A DNA stretch of 64,000 bases, taken from assembly GCA_031472005.1 (NCBI GenBank), contig PZJY01000008.1, forward strand, positions 124,001 through 188,000, given 5' to 3'. Positions 57,882-64,000 of this stretch are shown here, piece by piece. This DNA is from Tetracladium setigerum (lineage: Eukaryota > Ascomycota > Leotiomycetes > Helotiales). Numbering within the stretch: position 1 is the stretch's first letter; each line of letters opens with the position of its first letter. A program made the translations under genes and the position numbers. The notes under the pieces are model-generated. The model saw nothing but the letters and a program-made list of their open reading frames with translations, was not told the DNA's origin and made no database searches.

Positions 57882-58965
57882 TATGATTGTGGAGTATGTT
57901 TGTTTACTAATAAGGACCTGCGTACGTACTCTAGCGTCTTAAGCGAAGACGAGGGAACACGAGGGACACGACGAGAGAGATGGGAGTGAAATCAACAACG
58001 GGCAACGAAGGCCAAGCTAATGAAATCTTGGTTATTGCAAAGTGTGTGCAGAAGAATAAGAAAAAGCAGGATTATTTATTCAAAGTAGTGAATAGTGAAG
58101 ATCACAGCTTGTGAGCGTTCATCATCGATTGTTATTCGTTGTGAAGACTGGAAGAGGGTGTGGTGCTTCCATCAAAATAGCTCGGATAGCTTCCTTCACT
58201 TCTGCCTGCGCCACAAAGCGAGTACGACGAGGCACTCGCCACAGGTACGGAATGATACGATTCTCAGGGGTCGCTCGGCCCAAATGTCCGGGAAGGTCAA
58301 ATCTTTGAGACGAGACAAGACCACATCCACTCGCCTTCCCACCTGCGGGCCGCCAGATCAATAATAACAAAACATTCTCAATATCATTAAAATCTTCCTC
58401 CCGTTTATTTTTTTCTCTTCTTCTCGCAACCGCGCTTGATCTATTTATTCCATTGTACATACAATTTTACATCGCGGCTATCGAAGCGCGCTCTCTCTCG
58501 CTCTCTCGCCCTCTCTTCATCAGACGATTTGACCAGCATAGCCCGTGGCTTCGTTTCAGCGTAGTCAGAGAAATCGTCATATTTGGCATTCCTTCCACCA
58601 ACCCGTTCTATTTTCGGAGGCAAGAGATTCCAGACGGATACCGTTGGCCTCCAGGTTATCATCCTCGTCGCAACAAACATCCGGACGACTACAGTATCTG
58701 GCTGCTGGTGTTGTGGCCATCTTCTAATACCTCACCTCTCCTGTCTGTCCGTCCCTCTCCCTCTCGACTGAGTACGCAAGCGCCGCCCACACTACCAACC
58801 TCAAGATCTCCGAGAACCCCTCAAAAAAACGAAATACGATATCCACACTCAAGGGAGGCCGACTGGGTATGGATTAGACAGGCTCGTGGGATCTGCGATT
58901 GAATTCTTGGGCATTTGCTTCGACTTCTTTGACACTCGAACAACCACGACTACAACCGAGTCGCG
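57882..58965. other. spacer and long leader of the fibroin-3-like gene
   Basis: A plus-strand frame at 58453-58902 has no domain and lies in CT-rich DNA with a CTCTCTCG simple repeat near 58490-58515; I read it as promoter and leader. Confidence 0.45.
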
Positions 58966-60658
58966 ATGCCGTCAATCAATGTCGCCATGGAGAGGAGTTT
59001 GCGAAGGAGCGTGTCGGATGTGGTCTTTGCTAGCTTGTTTGGCAAGAGGCAAACCATTCCCGATCGCGTTGAGAGCGTCAAGAATACATTCTCGTCCTGG
59101 GATGCGTGTATGGAAAAGACGTACTGCAAGTGAGTTACCACTTAACCCTTCTGTCCTCGGCGCTAATGCACTGTAGATGGCCTGTTATTGCGGGCATAAT
59201 TATCGGTGGTTTAATTCTTTTCTCTATTGTGTCGTGTATCGTTCGATGCTGCTGTTGCGGGATGTCATGTTGCTGTTCATGCTTCTCCTTTTTGAAGTGC
59301 TGTGACTGTTGTGGAGGATCCTGCGATGGGAAGAAGAATAAACCGATGAAACACCTCGACGATCCATACGCTCACCACAACATGGGACCTTCAGCCGGGT
59401 ATCAAGCTCCTGCTTCAATGCCAATGATGGGAGGGGGTTTGGCAGCTGCAAAGCCGGCGCCGCCGCAATACGCACAATTCGAGGTTGGACCAAGTGGGTT
59501 GGCCGTCGCTCCAAAACCACAACCGGCGCTGTCCGAGGACGCTCTACCACCTATGCCAAGTTGGGACGGTGCTTCGAAGAAACACGTTGAGACAGAGGAG
59601 GAGAAAGATGCTGTGGAGTTGAAGAATTTGGATCCTGCAACCGGACAGAAGGTTCCTTTGATGGCTGGTGGTGCTGCCCCAGGTAGCAGTATCCCACCAA
59701 GCCCCAACTTCGACCGGAATGTGAGTCCATATGGTGCAAGACCTGGCCAAGGGGGAAATAATGGGTATGTGGGAGCAGGAGGAGTTGATCAATATGGACA
59801 GAGCCAGAACAGTCTGAATAATGTGGGATACGCTGCTCCAATGAATGGATCGAACAGAGGATACGCATCTCCGCCGCCTCAGGATACCTATGGCCAGAAC
59901 ACGAACTTTGTTGGTGCTGCAGCTGGTGGATACAATCAGAGAAGACCACAACGACAAAATACGGGCGATCGACAGTATCAAAATACGGGCAATCAATACC
60001 AAAATACGAGCAATCAATACCAAAACACCGGCGGCCAATACCAGAATACAGGCAATCAATACCAGAACACCGGCGATCAATATCAAGACACAGGCGATCA
60101 ATATCAAAGCTCGGGAAATCAATATCAAAACAATTCCATCGACCGAAAGTATCCCCAGGCCTCGAGTCAGTATTCTGGAAATTCATCCGCTCGTCAAATG
60201 ACCGAGTATTCGGATTTACCCGAAGTTTATGACAACTCCCAGGCACCTTCTGGGGGCCTTCTAGAGGACCAGGACCAAACCGCATGGCATCTCCATCCAA
60301 CAACAACAATCAAGGCTTTGACTTTGGCAACAATGCAAACCAGTCCTACTCCCGTCCTGGAATGCAACAGTCACAGCAACAACCATCTTACAATTCCGGC
60401 CGGAGTCAAGCAAGAGGTGGAGGAAACGATGGGTACTACAACAACGGCTCTTCCACGCCAGCTCCATCATATGCTAGTCGCAGTCCTCCTCCCCAGGACG
60501 CTGGTGCATACAACAACTACTCCTCTCCATCTCAATCCCATTCTCAACCATATCCAAACAACAACAACAGAGGTCCACCTTCATCACGACCAGGTCAAGG
60601 TGCAAGAAGGGATCCAAGAAGTCAGCCACAGGGTTGGGACCCTGTGAATAATCATTGA
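58966..60658 (+). CDS. fibroin-3-related membrane protein with Gln/Asn-rich tail
   Basis: A short N-terminus (MPSINVAMERSLRRSV..SWDACMEKTYC), one transmembrane helix (WPVIAGIIIGGLILFSIVSCI), a Cys cluster (RCCCCGMSCCCSCFSFLKCCDCC, likely palmitoylated) and a long disordered tail. This layout matches fungal proteins named fibroin-3 related and resembles yeast Pin2; role unknown, probably plasma membrane or endosomal. Exons are 58966-59129 and 59177-60658. The tail contains eight tandem heptads of the type QYQNTGN (about 59971-60135). The frame breaks at GGGGGCC (60252-60258): one further base continues it as GPSRGPGPNRMASPS and gives 548 residues. This is taken as an assembly error. Confidence 0.82.
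59971..60135 (+). repeat. in-frame 21-bp tandem repeat (QYQNTGN heptads)
   Basis: Eight consecutive 21-bp units encode QYQNTGN and close variants (TSN, TGG, TGD, DTGD, SSGN, NNSI). Codons for the same residues vary, so the repeat is not a very recent expansion throughout. Confidence 0.8.
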
Positions 60659-61417
60659 GAGAACACGCACCTTCCCCCCCAAAAAGTTGTCTATGCTCGA
60701 TGATCTCCCGCTTTTTTTCCTTTAATGATACCAAAGTTACCGCCATATTCTATCTTTTTGCAGCATTTTTGCAGCATTTTTTGAGCAGCATCTTGAGTTT
60801 TTTTGAAGCGCGATTTTACAATCGGCCTCCTGGGACTTTTCTTTGGAGTTTTGAGGAGTCTGAACCTGTTTCCTTTTACATGTGTAGCTATACTATCTAT
60901 GTATTATATATATAGTCTTTCGCTACAGGATTTTTTATTTCTCTTGAATTAAAAATATTTTGTGTTGATTACACCTATCATCATGATTGGTTCATTGCTA
61001 GTGTTTTTGGTGCTTTCTGTGATGTATATCTACCTACCTATCTACTGGTCATTTCTCTTCTGCAGCTTTTATGCTTGTATGTGTATATAGACCTTTAGCT
61101 AGCTTCAAAAGAGAAACCTTTGTAAGAGTTTTGAGATGTCTTCACCTCCTATTATGCTACCCAAGACTTTCGCCAGAATCGAGAGACATGTCTCCAGGTG
61201 CACAATCGAGATGGAGAATGGTTATAGTTTTTGACAAAGAAAAGTAAACAAGGCAGGGAGAAGCACAAAATCGAAATTCAAAAGCCCTCAAACGACAAGA
61301 GCCCAGCGTCAGTTTCAAAATCAAAAGAATATAATTAGAGCCGTTGACATTTTAATCATTACCTACCTAACGCCTGCATCTACCCTACCTACTTATACCG
61401 CACTTTTACTTTTACTC
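60659..61417. other. convergent spacer
   Basis: T-rich 3' region of the fibroin-like gene and 3' region of the polymerase gene; no gene supported. Confidence 0.5.
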
Positions 61418-64000
61418 TCACCTTTTCGTATCAGGACCAACATTGTACGTCAACTTAATCCCCATAGCAGCCAGCTCAACATCCAAATACTTCAACACCC
61501 CAGGAACCTTCACAATTGTCGTATCATCTCCACCAACCCACCTCACACCCTCAGCATCATCCCAAACACCCAGCCCAGACTGCCAACTCTCCGCCCGCTT
61601 CGCACACTTCCTACATCTCACATCACCCGTTCCCTTCTTCGACTTCATGGCCGCCGAAACAGTTGGCTGCGTTGACAGGAAGGTTCCACAACCCTTGCAG
61701 ATCCATGATTTAGTGACATCGGAACAGTTGAGTAGACGATCTTGAAGTAAGGCGGCTGTGCCGTGGGCGAGGAGAGCATCTCGCTCCATTTCTCCGACAC
61801 GGATACCACCACCCTTCTTTCTTCCCTTGATGGGTTGGCCGGTCAATTGGGTGATGGGACCGGTGCTTCGGACTTGGAACTTGTCGTTCACCATGTGTCG
61901 GAGACGCTGGTAGTAAACGACTCCGATGTAGATATCGGCGAAGAGCTCTTCACCCGTGATGCCAGAGTACATGGGTTCGTTACCGTGGTAGTTGTAGCCT
62001 GCTTCCTTCAACTGATGACCGAAGTAATCAGCTGCAGTATTCTCCTCGTCAAAGCGGAATGGTGTGCTGTCTTGCGCAAGTCCGTGAAGAGCACCGGATT
62101 TTCCGGCGAGTGACTCGATGAACATGCCGATTGTCATACGAGAGGGGAAAGCGTGGGGATTGATGATTGTATCTGGTTGGATGCCCGACTCGGTAAAAGG
62201 CATGTCGACGCTGGGCCATTTCTGAGAAGCAACACCCTTTTGACCGTGTCGAGATGAGAATTTATCACCGATGACTGGTGAACGTGGGACTCGAAGCTTG
62301 ACGGAGATCGCTTGGCATGGATATGTACCGAGTTCGTGACCGATGAGTCTAACTTCATCTACGAATGCTTGTTCACTGTCCTTGTATTTCTCGTAGTGAG
62401 TGATTCCGTCGAGGTTCACAAGTTGATTCGCAGCATTTCGGGAGACGGTGTGCCATGCACAGATTTGGTCGCCTTCAACTAGCAATCGACCAACGAATGG
62501 GAGACCGTCAGTGTCAATCTTACCTTGGATTTCTGCTGAAATCTCGGTTCCTGGTGCGAAGCCGAAGATCTTTTTAACATTCTTGGTGGATCTCGCCTTG
62601 TCGCCACCTTCTTCGAGCTCAATCTTTTTGACTTTGTACACTGTCCCGTGACCGAATCCACGTTCGTGGGATGATTTGTTGATTATCATAGCGTCGTCCA
62701 TGTCGTAGCCGGTGTATGAGATGACGGCAACAACCGAATTCATTCCATTAGGGAAGTTGTCAAAGCCATAATCGTTGTGGAGGTTGGATCGCGAGATAGG
62801 GGTCTGTCCGGTTTGAAGACGATAGCTCTTGTTGTCGGTTCTGTAACGTGTTGCCGTTCCTGGCGTGCCCATAGATTGTTTACCCATCTGGCATTGGTAC
62901 ATGTTACGCGGGGATTGATTGAAGTCGGAGAAAGGAGTCATGTTGGCGAGGATGGAGAAGATGTTGGTGGGGTCAAATTCAACGTGCGTTGATTCTCCAG
63001 ACTCAATTTCAGGCTCAGTCACCGCAATCGACATGAAAGGTTGTTCTTGTGGACCCACGAGATCTTCTTGGTCGAGTGGCAAGTACTTGACAGGTCGAAT
63101 CATTCGGGACGGAGCAGCAGACATGTAGATGCCAGGATACTGACCACCACGAGAAGCAGGGACATAACCAATCTCCAACTCTTTGGGAACACCATGCGAC
63201 CCTTCAACTTTCCAGTAACGAAGCGTGTCAGCAATTGATATTGATTGTTTTGGTGTGCACCATCCCAGAATCTTGCCGTCCAGCATCACCACCACACTTT
63301 CTGCGGTTGACGAAGAGCCGGTACTGACAACTCCGAGGTTTGCGACAAGTCGAGGAATGGCGGATACGTTGCAGGATTTTGTCAAAATGATACACTTGTG
63401 AGCAAGATGGTTCAGCAAGCCACAAGGACTTCCATCGGGCGTGTGAACTGGACACAAGAAACCCCAACTCTCGGGTAGCAATTTTCGGACCGTGGTAGTT
63501 TTGAGCTGGGCGAAGAAACTACCACGATGGACCATACGGAAATGACTGATGAAACGTAAAAAGTTGATCTTTTCCGCGACAACTGTGAATCCAGAGACCT
63601 GTTGAAGATCGAGACCTGTAGGACTGACAAGGTTACCAGTCGACATGAAATACTCCAAGGCTCCTCCAATGACCGTGTTTGTCTTTGCAAAGATCTTGGT
63701 AGGGAAAACTTTTGCAAATTCTGGAGAGGTAAAGGTAAGCTCAGGCGCCTTTCGAAGGTGATCACGGAGAGCCATCCGAAGACTGGTAGAAAGCCAATCA
63801 TCTAGTCGTTCCTTGAGAATCATGCCGTAGAGGAATCCACCCAGCAGAATTTCCTGGTTAGAAACCGCATCGGGGTTGTCGACGGCGCATTCTCCAGCCA
63901 CCAGGGCGTATAGTTTTCTCGTCATGAAAAGTAGCATCTTGAACTTTGCCTGATCATCCTTCTCCTTCACATCAACATTTCCCAAGTGAACTAAAACTAC
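61418..64000 (-). CDS. RPA2: RNA polymerase I second-largest subunit (partial, 5' end outside window)
   Basis: The beta-like subunit of RNA polymerase I, making rRNA precursor in the nucleolus. The frame is open to the right edge, so the N-terminal part is missing; about 860 residues are present of the usual ~1200. Motifs: FRMVHRGSFFAQLKTTTVRK, LLPESWGFLCPVHTPDGSPCG, RMIRPVKYL, NMYQCQMGKQSMGTP, YTGYDMDDAMIINKSS, SSRHGQKGV, NPHAFPSRMTIGM and the C-terminal zinc site CKGCGTF..CRKCAKR. The PDGSPCGLLNHLAHKC form and the RGSFFAQLKTTTVR region fit subunit RPA135 of polymerase I better than Rpb2 or Rpc2. Intact and without introns in the part seen. Tail VPGVLKYLDVELAAMGIKL is the expected C-terminus. 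Confidence 0.92.
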   Translation of the reverse strand, partial: VVLVHLGNVDVKEKDDQAKFKMLLFMTRKLYALVAGECAVDNPDAVSNQEILLGGFLYGMILKERLDDWLSTSLRMALRDHLRKAPELTFTSPEFAKVFPTKIFAKTNTVIGGALEYFMSTGNLVSPTGLDLQQVSGFTVVAEKINFLRFISHFRMVHRGSFFAQLKTTTVRKLLPESWGFLCPVHTPDGSPCGLLNHLAHKCIILTKSCNVSAIPRLVANLGVVSTGSSSTAESVVVMLDGKILGWCTPKQSISIADTLRYWKVEGSHGVPKELEIGYVPASRGGQYPGIYMSAAPSRMIRPVKYLPLDQEDLVGPQEQPFMSIAVTEPEIESGESTHVEFDPTNIFSILANMTPFSDFNQSPRNMYQCQMGKQSMGTPGTATRYRTDNKSYRLQTGQTPISRSNLHNDYGFDNFPNGMNSVVAVISYTGYDMDDAMIINKSSHERGFGHGTVYKVKKIELEEGGDKARSTKNVKKIFGFAPGTEISAEIQGKIDTDGLPFVGRLLVEGDQICAWHTVSRNAANQLVNLDGITHYEKYKDSEQAFVDEVRLIGHELGTYPCQAISVKLRVPRSPVIGDKFSSRHGQKGVASQKWPSVDMPFTESGIQPDTIINPHAFPSRMTIGMFIESLAGKSGALHGLAQDSTPFRFDEENTAADYFGHQLKEAGYNYHGNEPMYSGITGEELFADIYIGVVYYQRLRHMVNDKFQVRSTGPITQLTGQPIKGRKKGGGIRVGEMERDALLAHGTAALLQDRLLNCSDVTKSWICKGCGTFLSTQPTVSAAMKSKKGTGDVRCRKCAKRAESWQSGLGVWDDAEGVRWVGGDDTTIVKVPGVLKYLDVELAAMGIKLTYNVGPDTKR

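Noticed and set aside
58453..58902. 149-codon plus-strand frame
   Set aside because: CT-rich DNA with simple repeats directly before the fibroin-like gene; better explained as promoter and leader.

Overview
The window comes from a filamentous ascomycete (Pezizomycotina), most likely a leotiomycete. The reasons are dense genes with many introns of about 46-60 nt (GT..AG with CTRAY-type branch sites), an ADE2 that fuses the PurK and PurE parts, NEDD8, a fungal DUF6594 protein, a fibroin-3-like Cys-rich membrane protein, and a broken member of an F-box-like family that I associate with Helotiales. The clade is inferred from gene content, not from a search. No rRNA, tRNA, CRISPR array or intact transposon was seen.

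Left part (1-10220): two long intronless genes face each other. One is a UPF1-like superfamily-1 helicase (+) and the other a GIY-YIG/T5orf172-type protein (-). Their upstream regions share an ordered set of elements: an 18-nt stem (8-2-8), a box ACKAAGGYNNTAAAG, a ten-base match TTCTCACGAA, and a 19-nt palindrome just before the start codon whose arms differ between the genes by a compensating change. This is the most unusual signal in the window. A gene-poor stretch with a decayed repeat of about 65 bp follows.

Middle (10221-31092): ADE2 (purines), the CstF-64/Rna15 RNA 3'-end factor, prohibitin-2, an F-box-like relic, secreted dipeptidyl-peptidase V, a GH105 unsaturated rhamnogalacturonyl hydrolase, quinolinate phosphoribosyltransferase (NAD), and two paralogous type II membrane PLOD-type glycosyltransferase-like proteins on the same strand.

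Right part (32739-64000): a TPT/DMT-family sugar-type transporter, UDP-glucose dehydrogenase, tubulin cofactor A, THOC7, elongin A, NEDD8, a mitochondrial citrate carrier, a coiled-coil protein of unknown role, a flavin monooxygenase, a Mnr2/Alr-type CorA magnesium transporter, a DUF6594 membrane protein, a protein with two retropepsin-like domains, a fibroin-3-like Gln/Asn-rich protein, and the 3' part of the second-largest RNA polymerase I subunit. Most of these are ordinary housekeeping genes with no evident operon-like logic. Several pairs are divergent and share short promoters.

Sequence quality: several conserved genes are broken by single-base shifts, mostly one base missing in a short C or G run (1383-1388, 14130-14132, 38509-38513, 41285-41289, 60252-60258 and others). 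These look like assembly errors rather than pseudogenes. By contrast, three apparent frame breaks resolve cleanly as GC-AG introns.
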